Below, one piece after another: positions 9,100 to 18,874 of a stretch of DNA of 64,000 nt (the first letter of the stretch is position 1; each line of letters starts with the position of its first letter). A program made the position numbers and the translations under genes. Origin of the DNA: Notolepis coatsorum (taxonomy: Eukaryota; Chordata; Actinopteri; Aulopiformes; Paralepididae); assembly GCA_963971535.1 (NCBI GenBank), contig OZ020589.1, forward strand, positions 49,829,192 to 49,893,191, given 5' to 3'. Below the pieces are notes generated by a model. That model made no database searches and was not told the origin of the DNA. It saw only the letters and a list, made by a program, of their open reading frames with translations.

Positions 9100-11427
9100 T
9101 TGGTTCTGGAACATTTGGTGTGGCCCACCACGGGGCATTTGATTCGGGCCGGGCGCCTGGTGGGGCGGGGGCATTATGGCCCTGGCACCCCTCCCCCTTT
9201 TCCCTGAGTTGTAGGGACATTCGCGGGACCAATGACCAGGCATTCCACATGAAAAACAGGTTCCTGTCCCGGGCACTGGGGCATCTCGCATCGGGGGGTA
9301 ACCCCATGGTCCGCCGCCCCGCCCCCTTCCATACCCCCTCCCATACCCCCTCCCCCCCTGAGTTTGGAACCTCTCGTTTCCACACCTATCCCATTCGTCG
9401 TCCATGTTGGACATCTGGTACTCCGCTGGTGGGGGACACTGGAGGTATTGTGGGGTGTGAGGGGATTGACAGTATGGTTCCTCAAGAATTACTTGTGGCA
9501 TCTGTTTATATGACTTGGCGCAATTCATTTTGTCTTTCATTTCCTTTGCCTGTCCCTTCAGAATATGCGACTGGAGATTAGCCAGTTCCTTTTCAGATTC
9601 TGCTCTCTCCTCCAATTCCACATCTATGTAATGGACTAGGTGGGAGGACCAGAGTTCATGAGAGAACTCATTTATGCCAATAATACCTCTGAGCTTTGCT
9701 TGAATGTTCTTGTTCATGGACCCCTCAACTGCACCGCGAAACAGTTTATCCATGGTTGGGGTAGTGTAATCCCCGGTGCTATCTAACCACGTGTCTCTGA
9801 CCCTGAGTATGTATTCCGTCCCGGTTTCATCAGGTTTCACTGGTAGGTTGTTCAATTCACGCACATTCTGTTTTGTGGGGTATTTCTTCCTAAGTGCCGG
9901 CCATAATAGGTCAATCAGGTCACTTAGGGGGGTGTCATCTGGATCCCCCCTTGTATGTGCCTCAATTTCTACCCCCTCTAAGGCAGACCGAGAGGCACAC
10001 GCAGCGAACACTTTACGAAAATCCCCCATGGCCGGTTCATGCCCCACACATGTGTCTAAATATGCCTTGATAAACTTGGTTGCACCCTTATTGATGTCCG
10101 GCATACTCTCCTTCATGAGTGTTACGTCTCGGAGTGCCATTGGCGAGAATGTCGTGGTGACCCTACCAGTACCGGACGATTTGCTATGTGTGAGGGGCAT
10201 CATATAGGCTCTATCGGGTCCCACCAGATTGTACACATTACTACCATACCTAGTCGGTGGGGCCCGAGTACTATCTACCCGTTCCAGGTCCCTCCGTGTT
10301 GCTGGCGTGGAGGTCAATGGGGGTGACTGTTGGGGGTGACTCCCCACCCAGTCTTGTACCCCCTGGGTTTGTCCATTCTGAGGTGTGCCCGTAACCAGTA
10401 CCGATTGTAGCTGAGTTATAAGGGTCTGCACCTCGGCTAATCCTATGCTACTTACGTCACTTGAGCTGGCGCCTAAGCTGGCTCCTTGTGCCGAGGTCTG
10501 GTTATCTACATACCCCACGGGCCCCCCGGTCGATTCTCTGATACTTGCGCCACTTGAGCTGGCGCCTGAACTGGTTCCTAGTGCCGAGTTCTGGGTGTCT
10601 ATCCTATACCCCGATCCTATGACACTTGCGCCACTTGAGCTGGCACCTGAGTTGGTTCCTTGTGCCGAGGTCTGGGTGCCTACCACATACCCCACAGACC
10701 CAGCTTGGTTTGTTCCTGCGTATGGACTGGGCGTGAGATTACTACTATGTTCCGCCACTTCTGCCAGGTATCGTAGGGTATCGTCCTCCCTAACACTATT
10801 GCCACCGGATGGTCCGGTATCCAATAGCCCTGCTCTGATCACAACTAAAGGTCCCATAAATGCTGGTTCAGGTGTTGTCAGGGGCATTTGGAATTTGCTT
10901 AATGGCACCTGTGCATCTGCATATGGTGGTGGTCGACTAGAGAATGGATTGGTCGTGCTAACCACAGGAGCTGTTGGAGTGAATGGGGGAGCCTCAGCCG
11001 CTATGAGGTTATCAATCACTCTTTCTGCTGCTCTTTCTTCCATCTGCATAGTCAGTTTAACCTCTCCCAAAAAACAGGAGCAGTCAGCTAGGAATGACTC
11101 GGCCTCGGCTAGCTCCTGCTTAGCTTTAGACTTTGCTTTGAAAACGTAGGTTTTCGTCCCTTGCATAACAGCGTTTGCATTAGCTACTCTTGTGGCTGCT
11201 TGGCCTGCACATGTGCCAAGCTTCCCTTTTTCCGGCACCTTCTCCGTCCATTGTCCAAACACTCCGACCTTTTGGACCCGTTCCGCCCATTCTACAAATC
11301 TTGTACTGGCTTTGTCTCTTTCTTTGTCGGCCACTTTACCCAGCCAACGTGAATGTGTATCTACTAATACTTGTCCGACGCTACCCGGCTCACACGACCT
11401 CCACTTTTGTATAATGCGTTCCGTCAT
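9097..11427 (-). CDS. gag: Gag polyprotein
   Basis: This is a 776-residue open frame from ATG 11427 to TAG. Gag builds the virion core. The N-terminus MTERII has no glycine at position 2, so classic N-myristoylation is not expected. A PPPY late-domain motif at residues 166-169 would recruit host budding factors. A Ser/Gly/Ala-rich tandem repeat follows in the middle third. The capsid-like region lies roughly at 420-600. The C-terminus has an arginine-glycine-rich stretch (GYGRGYGRGRGGG) and one zinc knuckle CFSCGMPGHWSREC (C-x2-C-x4-H-x4-C), the nucleocapsid RNA-binding motif. It is longer than most gammaretroviral Gag proteins (about 540), largely through the repeat region. No internal stop is seen, so it could be translatable. 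Confidence 0.93.
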   Translation of the reverse strand: MTERIIQKWRSCEPGSVGQVLVDTHSRWLGKVADKERDKASTRFVEWAERVQKVGVFGQWTEKVPEKGKLGTCAGQAATRVANANAVMQGTKTYVFKAKSKAKQELAEAESFLADCSCFLGEVKLTMQMEERAAERVIDNLIAAEAPPFTPTAPVVSTTNPFSSRPPPYADAQVPLSKFQMPLTTPEPAFMGPLVVIRAGLLDTGPSGGNSVREDDTLRYLAEVAEHSSNLTPSPYAGTNQAGSVGYVVGTQTSAQGTNSGASSSGASVIGSGYRIDTQNSALGTSSGASSSGASIRESTGGPVGYVDNQTSAQGASLGASSSDVSSIGLAEVQTLITQLQSVLVTGTPQNGQTQGVQDWVGSHPQQSPPLTSTPATRRDLERVDSTRAPPTRYGSNVYNLVGPDRAYMMPLTHSKSSGTGRVTTTFSPMALRDVTLMKESMPDINKGATKFIKAYLDTCVGHEPAMGDFRKVFAACASRSALEGVEIEAHTRGDPDDTPLSDLIDLLWPALRKKYPTKQNVRELNNLPVKPDETGTEYILRVRDTWLDSTGDYTTPTMDKLFRGAVEGSMNKNIQAKLRGIIGINEFSHELWSSHLVHYIDVELEERAESEKELANLQSHILKGQAKEMKDKMNCAKSYKQMPQVILEEPYCQSPHTPQYLQCPPPAEYQMSNMDDEWDRCGNERFQTQGGRGYGRGYGRGRGGGPWGYPPMRDAPVPGTGTCFSCGMPGHWSRECPYNSGKRGRGARAIMPPPHQAPGPNQMPRGGPHQMFQNQ
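10445..10700 (-). repeat. In-frame tandem repeat within gag (3 copies)
   Basis: Three diverged units of roughly 90-110 bp encode a Ser/Ala/Gly-rich repeat with the core SGASSSGAS preceded by TSAQG-like residues. It lies between the PPPY motif and the capsid-like region, where other retroviruses carry variable linker proteins. Confidence 0.8.
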
Positions 11428-11459
11428 TTTATTACAACCTTTATGCTAAGTTTGCGGAG

Positions 11460-12400
11460 AGAGTGAGAAAATTAAAGAGGAAAGGGGGGGAGAGAGACAA
11501 GAGAGCGAGGGATAGATGGAGAGAGAGATGGAAAGAGAGAATGGGGATAGAGAACGAGAGTAAATGTGTGAGAGAGAGGAAGAGTAAGAGAGAAAAACAG
11601 AGAGAGTCAGAGAGAGAGACAGAGAAAAAGACAGAGAGAGAGGGAAAAAGCTAGAGTGAGAAAAATGGGAGAGTCAGCGAGAGAGCGGGTGAGGAAAAGT
11701 GTCAGTACGAGAGAGTGAGAGAGAGAGACAGAGAGAGAGAGAGCTGGCTCGAGTTCAGTACTACCCCCGAGGGAACAGCTCCAGCTACCTCCGTGTTGTT
11801 GTAGTTTTTTCGAGGACGTGTGGTCCCACAAGTTTACAGCAAGCGGCACCACCGAAATAATAATGATAATAATGGTGATGATTATGTTGAAATGAAAATG
11901 GGGACCCTGAGAGGAGGGGTGGCGAGAGACAAGAGAGCGAGAGATAATATAGATAGAGAGAAAGATGGAGAGAGAGTGAGATAGAGAGAGAGAGAGGAAA
12001 AAGGAGAGAGAAAGAAAGGAAGTAAGAGAGAAAGAAGGATGAGCTAATATGAGTAATGTGAGAGGATGAGGGAGTTTGATCAGAGAAGCCAACGAGCGCC
12101 TGTGCCCTGCTACCTAAGTATTGGATTTCACTTCTCAGGTCAAAGGTCAATCCTGGCTGTTTTAAACAAGGAGGGAGAGAGGGTTTGATAGTGTGAGAGT
12201 GAGAGAGAGAGAGAAAAAAGAGATAAATAGAGTAAGACAGAGAGTGAGAGACCGAGCTAGTGTTAGCAAATGTGAGAGAGAGAGAGAGAAAGAGAGAAAG
12301 ACAGTGAGAGAGAACGAGCTAGTTATGAGCACGTGTGAGAGTAAGAGAGAAAAAGAGAGAGAGAGAGAGAGAGAAAAAATGTGAGAGAGAACGTCAAGGG
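11460..12400. repeat. GA-rich (CT-rich in sense) microsatellite blocks
   Basis: Three imperfect (GA)n blocks lie at about 11460-11750, 11925-12035 and 12175-12390. They are separated by unique sequence; a short stretch ending in 'ggtcaaaggtcaatcctg' occurs twice (near 12138 and 12511). In the viral sense strand these are long polypyrimidine tracts. Confidence 0.85.
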
Positions 12401-12830
12401 GTGTTTGGGTGATAGAGCCCAAAATATAGAGAGACGATTCTGACTCGAAGTCAAACGCCTGCCAAAGGGGCCTGTCTTCCTTTCACCTAAATCTCGAGTA
12501 TCACTTCTCAGGTCAAAGGTCAATCCTGCGCCCGTAACCAGCAACCACAAGCTCGTTTAGCTCTCACGCGCTAATCATCCGCAGATTATTACAATCTTTG
12601 AGATGTGAGCTCAGGTAGCCGGCCGTAACACATATCGACACATTAATCCGAATGAGTTCCACCTCGAGATTTTTTTATGACACAGAAAACAGGACAGCCT
12701 CAGAGACGTTCTAAACCTCAAGATCCGAACAATCCCGCTAGACTGTAGGCTTCCTTATGCGTAATGTGTGTGTATTTAGATGCGCTGGGGTACAGAAAGA
12801 GAGAGATAGAGAGAGAGAAGGAGGAAGCCA

Positions 12831-13115
12831 GAGTGTGGGGAAGAGAGTTATAGAGAGAGGCAGAGGGGGGGGAAGTAGGAGGAGGAGGAGACGGAGAAAA
12901 AAACACAAGATAGTGTGAGGAAGTGAGTTATAGAGAGAGGGGGGGGGGGAAGTAGGAGGAGGAGGAGACGGAGAAAAAAAAACACAAGATAGTGTGAGGA
13001 AGTGAGTTATAGAGAGAGAGGGGGGGGGGGAAGTAGGAGGAGGAGGAGACGGAGAAAAAAAAACACAAGATAGTGTGAGGAAGTGAGTTATAGAGAGAGG
13101 CAGAGGGGGGAGAAA
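12831..13115. repeat. GGA-rich minisatellite, about 79-bp unit, 3-4 copies
   Basis: Each unit has an AGAGAGG run with 8-10 G, then four GGA triplets, then an A-run and 'cacaagatagtgtgagg'. Copies begin near 12835, 12914, 12995 and 13075. They differ mainly in the length of the G and A runs. Confidence 0.85.
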
Positions 13116-13636
13116 GTCACCCTAACCACACAGCTTAACACAAACTCCAATCGCTTGACCCAGTGAACTAGTACAACGTAGTTATCCAACCTATTTAAGT
13201 AACGTGTCCCTCCACTTTGGGGGTCCGTTCAACTATGCTAAAGATGTTTTCTTCACTTGCTCCAGCTAAACCTGGGATTCAATACAAATGCCTATTCACT
13301 ATCCCCTAATGTCCCAACCCCGTCCGTGGATATTAATCTCAAAAGCCTGTATGTCGTTCAAATCGTTGCTGTAATAACGAGCCAATCTTCTACCCTTTAA
13401 TTTGGGCGGGCCCTGTTGAAGAATACAGCACCAATTCGTCTTACATCTAAGCTTTTCTGTTAAGATTCAATAACATGCCACCCAAATACATATATCCTTA
13501 TGCCTTTTTTCCTCCACATCCACACACAATTGAAATGTATGGGGGAGAAAAGACAAACAAAACCAGCACAATCAATTTATAGCAATCAGTCGACTCACTT
13601 TTTTAATAGGTCACTTAGCTTTAACATTCATACAGA

Positions 13637-13960
13637 ATAGATTTATAGGCCTTTAACCTCCGGTGGGACTTTAACCCTATTTGGAAGCACAATCAATTTA
13701 TAGGCCTTTAACCTCCGGTGGGACTTTAATAGATTTATAGGCCTTTAACCTCCGGTGGGACTTTAACCCTATTTGGAAGCACAATCAATTTATAGGCCTT
13801 TAACCTCCGGTGGGACTTTAATAGATTTATAGGCCTTTAACCTCCGGTGGGACTTTAACCCTATTTGGAAGCACAATCAATTTATAGGCCTTTAACCTCC
13901 GGTGGGACTTTAATAGATTTATAGGCCTTTAACCTCCGGTGGGACTTTAACCCTATTTGG
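13637..13960. repeat. 92-bp minisatellite, about 3.5 copies
   Basis: Units begin at 13637, 13729, 13821 and 13913 with exact 92-bp spacing and almost no divergence. Each unit holds two half-repeats sharing the core 'ataggcctttaacctccgg'. The array lies about 450-770 bases downstream of the primer-binding site in the viral leader. Confidence 0.92.
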
Positions 13961-14408
13961 ATAGACCTTAGGGCCTCACAGATGTCAGCAGACGCAGGTA
14001 CTTTTTCTTATCAAAATGACAAAATAATTCTAAATTTGGAATTTTGCCAATTTGTAGTTATTTTTAAAGGCTGGAATTTTGCCTACCGTTTTGTCATTTG
14101 AAGAAAAAGCACCGGCATCCGCTTTGACCTGGGCGGCTTTCCTTCAGCCGTCACACCTTGTCAGTCTCTCCAGGACGATTTGCAGAGAGGAGAGAAAAAA
14201 AAATACAGATTATAGATCCATCATTCCTGTGCTCTCACATATACCAATATTCAGAACAAATCATACATTTAGAGTTTTCAATGTGCAGGAATTCAGTTAA
14301 ATAGGTGGTCTGCTCACCTTTTCAATTTTTTAGCGCTTGTTTTGTCACTGAAGACGAGACACCTTGGTTGGGACTCCAGACGACAACTGGTTCACCGCAA
14401 TCAATCCA

Positions 14409-14426
14409 ATCCCGGACGAGCCCCCA
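14409..14426 (-). other. Primer-binding site for tRNA-Pro
   Basis: The minus strand reads TGGGGGCTCGTCCGGGAT, the 18-base complement of the 3' end of tRNA-Pro and the primer site used by murine leukaemia-type viruses. Two bases separate it from the LTR end. It sets the element's orientation and the 5' LTR boundary. Confidence 0.95.
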
Positions 14427-14428
14427 TT

Positions 14429-15193
14429 TGAAAGGAAATACTGTCACTGGCCTCCTCAATAATGTAACCTGAGTTCTTTTATTGAATGAAGCGGTGAGAC
14501 ACAAGTTGAGTCTGAAGTCAGATGCCTGCAAGGTTTTTATCTCGAAGTACACAGAGAACACAGGAAGGATAGCTCTTCAATCCGGACCACCTGCTTGAGC
14601 ACACCCGCAGAATGGTCCTTGACGACAGACAGCCACACATTTGTATACAGTAGTACATAGGCCAACCTCTTTTCTGACTTGATGATTGATAGCTGTCATG
14701 TCACAGTTTGAGGACAAAGGATCTTAGATGGGGAGCAGAGTAAAAGGAGGGGCTGTATTCCTCCGCTCTCCTTATCAGAATGGTGTGTGTATGTGTCTCT
14801 GTGTGTATGCATGGATGTCTGTGTGCTGTATGCTTGTGTGTGTTAAAGTGAGAGACATGAGTTTGCATGTCTAGCTGACACTCTCGAACAAAAAAGGGGG
14901 GGGTTTGTGTATGTCTCTCTGTGTGTATGCATGGATGTCTGTGTGCTGTATGCTTGTGTGTGTGTGTGTGTGTGTGCTGGTGTGTGTGTGGGTTTTTGCA
15001 TGCTTCTGATACTGATCTTGCACCTGTGTCCAGTACTGTTTCACGGGGCCCTGTGTCTACATAGAGACAGAGACAATGTTTCTGCCAGTACTGTTTCACG
15101 GGGCCCTGTGTCTACATAGAGACACAGAGACCATAGTGTACAGCCTGAAGATATATAAGATATTGACATCAGATCAATGAATTAAAACTATCA
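14429..15193 (-). repeat. 5' LTR of the endogenous retrovirus (complete, 765 bp)
   Basis: On the minus strand it starts TGATAG at 15193 and ends TTTCA at 14429, two bases before the primer-binding site. Its U3 half (14659-15193) is nearly identical to 1-540. Like its partner it has a duplicated segment (about 15030-15125) and GT-rich blocks. Long frames in this region on both strands are artefacts of the GT/CA repeats. Confidence 0.93.
14478..14483 (-). promoter_or_regulatory. Polyadenylation signal AATAAA in the LTR
   Basis: AATAAA on the minus strand lies about 50 bases before the LTR end, where a retroviral R/U5 polyadenylation signal is expected. The matching site of the 3' LTR is outside the window. 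Confidence 0.55.
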
Positions 15194-15840
15194 ATTCGAA
15201 AAAATCGATAAGTGTATAGATCTAACGTGTATACAGTAGAACTCATGCTTGCCGCGGCTCAGAGTCGCCAGAATGAACTCTGGTAACCCCGGCTGCATCA
15301 GTGGATTGAAAAATGTGGACTGGAATATTTTTTTCCCCCCATCCATTTTCATTGAGTCCATTCCAAAATCCCTGATGTCATCTGGGAGACGATAGGGGGC
15401 GCTTTTTTCACATCTGATCGCCGGCGGCCTTTGGGTAGACTAGGGTAGGCTCGCGTGATGCAATATGATTTCAGATCGCTAGAAAAAAATAAATAAAAAA
15501 TTTGAGAAATCTCGTGAGTGGCTTGTAACGTAACTATTGTAAATCAGAGAAAAGCCGTGAGTGGCAGTCAAAGTGTTAAAAAGAGATTTTTTTTGTTGTT
15601 CGCAAATTTCTCACCACATATCAGGCATACAGGTAAGCCTGCACTCAAAATGAAACCCCACTGTTGTTGGTTTTACTAAATCCTCTTTTACTGGATTTAC
15701 GCAACAAATGCAAGTTTCCAAGTGTAATTGAGTCAGTTGTGTTATTTTAACGAAACAATGGGTCTTGGCAATTTTACTCAATGGCTGTACGTTGATGTCA
15801 TGTACAAAGGTCTGATGACCATATAGAATATAGCTGGAGC
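15194..15840. other. Intergenic sequence, nothing recognised
   Basis: This AT-rich stretch is directly outside the retroviral 5' LTR. It has no long frame on either strand, no clear terminal repeats and no RNA gene that I can see. Confidence 0.5.
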
Positions 15841-16871
15841 GGGCTGTACATGAAACCAGCCCGTCCAGTAGGTGCTTTAAGCAGAGGTCCCGGTAGGCAA
15901 GTAAACAACAAATGCGTTTTCCAAATAGTAAATTATATTTATTATAACACAGAAGAGGGGTATTAAACCCACAACAAAGACAAACAGGGAAAAGGGTAAG
16001 GGGAGAATAAACAAGGTAAATATAATAAAGGTAAGCAGAAGACCTAGTGACCTAGTGTCACAGGACACAACCACAAGCCATGTGGTTGGCAGTCTGGGAA
16101 TCACCCAGCACATGTACACAATGTGCACAACCCAATATATATAGGTCCACTTAATAGTGGCAAATAGGCACAGAGGCCAACAAGATATATAATTACACTT
16201 AGTAGTGGCAAAATAGGCAGAAGGCCCAATACATATATATATATATATTAACAAATTCCACACGGGTGGCAAGTGGCACAGAGGCCACAATATACATACC
16301 GTAATTCCTCTAATAGTAACCCCGGCTTGTATTTGTTTCAACTGTAGCGGATACCAGGCTTGTATTAGGAGGAGGCATGTATAAGAGAGAGGCCTATATT
16401 TCTAATTTTCAAACCGATCATAATGAATAAATCAACATTTTGTGTCAGTTTGAACCCGGTTCATTTATTGAAACCAAGTACTGTATGAAATACGGTAGTA
16501 AACAGTGCAATTACAGGTGGTCAAAAAAAGTTAAATAAAGTAAAATAGTGCAATCACAATACTGGTATAATAATAATAATAATAATAACTTTGTTTTATA
16601 CAATTCTGAGGTAGGCTTACTCTCTTGGTAAACATTAACACCATACCATTATATGGTATTTACTGCACAGCCAGGCCAGCATATAACAACAATAACAAAA
16701 TATATTGCCTATGGTAAATCCATTGAGGGAAATACCATAATTCCTCTAATATACATGAAACCCAGCTTGTATTAGGAGGCCGGCTTATAATTGCTTAGCT
16801 CAACAGCACACCCGGTAATTAATAGAGACCCGGTTTTTAATTGAATACCGGTTACTATTAGAGGAATTACG

Positions 16872-16902
<31 letters not shown>

Positions 16903-17385
16903 CACTTACCTGGTAGCAACACCAACAGACACAATGCCTACCAGGTAAGTAGTGTGAACGTGAGAACACACTAATGGCAATAAGGGCAACACAAGATCAA
17001 AACCACACAAACAGTGGAAACAAAAGGGCAGTATTATAATAATTCCACAAATGAACAGTGGAAAATCACGGGCAACCTCCAACTCTATGGTGACTGGCAA
17101 ATAACTCCATGAGGCGCCAGGATGTGTGTGTGCTTGTCAGGTTTTATCCACCCGCCCCTCGAGGTGATTGCCGTCAGCTGCCACTCATCAGGCAATCAGC
17201 ACTCTTCAGTGTAGGGACGGGCGGCACCTGACAAAGAAAGAAATGGACAGGCATTAGTACCATGACACACACACATACTACATACAAATAATAACACATA
17301 TTACATATACTAACCTGATGTTCACATGGTGTCACAAATACAGTAATAATGATAATGACCAACCCACGTACCCATGTACGTCACA
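15841..17385 (-). repeat. Possible 3' LTR of a degraded Ty3/gypsy element
   Basis: On the minus strand a purine tract (GGGGGGAGG at 17386-17394) is followed by TGTGACGTAC ending at 17385. That is how a polypurine tract meets an LTR start. The reverse transcriptase relic lies on the upstream side, in agreement. The left end of the supposed LTR is not determined, and a small transposon (16299-16872) interrupts it. Internal diverged units around 'gtggcaaataggcacagaggcc' recur near 16155, 16205 and 16267. Confidence 0.4.
16299..16872. mobile_element. Small DNA transposon with TA duplication
   Basis: The ends are inverted copies of 'ccgtaattcctctaatagta' flanked by TA on both sides (16297-16298 and 16873-16874). 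No transposase is present, so it is non-autonomous. An internal partial copy of the terminal motif lies near 16737. TA duplication suggests the Tc1/mariner group, but the family is not certain. Confidence 0.75.
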
Positions 17386-17600
17386 CCTCCCCCCATAAAA
17401 GCAAAACACATACATTGCCCTAGGCACATCTCCCAACACCAGATGCGTCAGCCGTCGGAACGTGGCCGGTGCATTCCTCATCCCGAAGGCCATGACGGGC
17501 CCCATGCTGGACAACAGGAACTATTCAGGCACCGTAATTGCGTTCACCTTCCTGTAATCAGTACAGAAAACGGGGAGACACATCAGCATTTGGAGCCAGA
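17386..17600 (-). pseudogene. Ty3/gypsy reverse transcriptase fragment
   Basis: The minus strand encodes a DYRKVNAIT motif (about 17585-17550), a stop, and then FGMRNAPATFRRL..VLGDVP (about 17485-17420). The second is the conserved reverse transcriptase segment of gypsy elements that normally reads PFGLxNAPATFQRLM. The sequence between the two motifs is shorter than in intact elements, which shows an internal deletion. The YxDD region is missing. It is a dead relic. Confidence 0.8.
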
Positions 17601-18480
17601 AGGCAAGGAGAACTCCATGGACTATGGCTAGGCTTAGCTAGCCCCTTTCCCAGGGGATACAGAGCCTTTTAGCCTAGTGACCCCCAAAATGTTGAGATAC
17701 CCCTACCGGAGGTAGAACAAAACACAAGAATGTTTTTCCTCATCTCTAAGGTCTCCCATATATGAAATGGATTCTTGTATAAAAATATTTTACTGCAAAA
17801 CTAGTTAAATTGATAGATATTGTTATACACCCCCAAACGAAAAAAGAACCTAAATATAGCCTGGTCGTATGGGAGTTGAGACATATAAACTCATGTAGAT
17901 TAATAATACAAGATCCAAGAGCTTTCAAATTTGACATGCTAGCAGTCAGACAGTTGCTTAACATAATAGAAAAACCTGGATGTGAATATCTTTATGCATG
18001 TAGGAAATATATACCTATGTACAGATACTTAAAATAAGCGGAAATGTAAAAAATTTATATCTATGCAGAATGTTCTCATTTACGTTGTAGTAACTCTGCC
18101 ATGTATTGTCATAGAAACACATATGAGGGCTTTTTCGGAAAGGTGTGGTTGTGCTGAATCCAGCAATATCACATGTAAATATAGCATGCATGGTCAGGGA
18201 GTTACATCAGTAAATGTATGAGGTGTCCTAAATGAAAGAAAATTAAACATTGACATAATGAAGTCTTCAGTCCAAAGCCCATTATCAGTGGTGAGAAGCA
18301 TGTTGACAAATTCAATGTTACTGCAAAGTAAAGTCACTTGAGGTAATGTTCTGGTCTATAATGTTAATATATTTATGATACATTTAATAAATTATACATT
18401 TCATATGATACATTTTATGATACTTCATATGGAAACAAAGATCCAATTGAATCAGGTTGAAATAGAAATAGAACACCTTT
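17601..18480. other. Intergenic sequence, nothing recognised
   Basis: AT-rich sequence with short spurious frames only. I see no terminal repeats, tRNA-like boxes or protein similarity. Confidence 0.5.
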
Positions 18481-18874
18481 ATTTCAATCTACTGCATTCT
18501 GAGCCCCCTGCTGTATTCACTGTACACACATGACTGTGTGGCCAGGTTCAGCTCCAACTTCATAGTGAAGTTTGCGGACGACACATGGTGGTGGGGCTGA
18601 TCTCTAACAATAACGAGAAGGCCTATCGGGAGGAGGTTGATGAACTGGCACAGCCTACTCCTGAACATTGGTAAAACCAAAGAGCTGATCGTGGATTTTA
18701 GGAGAATACAGCAGGGGACACACACGCCACTGTGGATAAATGGGGCTATCATGGACAGGGTGAGCAGTTTCAAGTACCTGGGAGTCCACATCACATAGGA
18801 CCTGACATGGTCAACACACATAGATTCTGTGGTGAAAAAGGCGAAACAGCGCCTCTATCACCTGAGACAGTTAA

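Larger units (their letters stand above)
11428..14408 (-). other. Long proviral leader, repeat-rich, non-coding
   Basis: About 3.0 kb separate the primer-binding site from the gag ATG, against roughly 0.5-1 kb in typical simple retroviruses. The leader contains GA-rich microsatellites (11460-12400, pyrimidine-rich in sense), a 79-bp GGA-rich minisatellite and a 92-bp minisatellite. No persuasive reading frame exists on either strand; the frames present are translations of simple repeats. Packaging signal and splice donor would be expected here but I cannot place them. Confidence 0.8.
1..15193 (-). mobile_element. Endogenous retrovirus, gammaretrovirus-like, nearly complete
   Basis: A provirus lies on the minus strand. 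Reading from right to left it carries a 5' LTR (14429-15193), a tRNA-Pro primer-binding site, a leader of about 3 kb, gag, a UAG codon, pol in the same frame, env, a polypurine tract and a 3' LTR truncated by the window start. Features of the gammaretrovirus type are the tRNA-Pro primer, UAG separation of gag and pol in one frame, a single zinc knuckle, and an Env transmembrane subunit with a C-x6-CC motif. The LTR copies differ mainly in GT-run length and a few single bases, which suggests a young insertion. The outer end of the 3' LTR and its target duplication are outside the window. Size (over 15 kb) is well above the 8-9 kb usual for simple retroviruses, because of the long leader and a 1.6-kb 3' region. 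Confidence 0.95.

Noticed and set aside
10445..11149. 234-codon plus-strand frame opposite gag
   Set aside because: Antisense shadow of the Ser/Ala repeat region of gag.
11460..12900. Long frames of Ser/Leu/Phe or Arg/Glu repeats over the GA/CT blocks on both strands
   Set aside because: They are translations of dinucleotide repeats, overlap each other on both strands and have no family resemblance.
13637..13960. CRISPR-like array of regular repeats
   Set aside because: The units are contiguous 92-bp repeats with no unique spacers, within a eukaryotic retroviral leader.
14701..15120. Frames rich in Thr/His or Val/Cys in the retroviral LTRs (also 117-527)
   Set aside because: They come from the GT/CA repeats in U3 and are not conserved as protein between strands.
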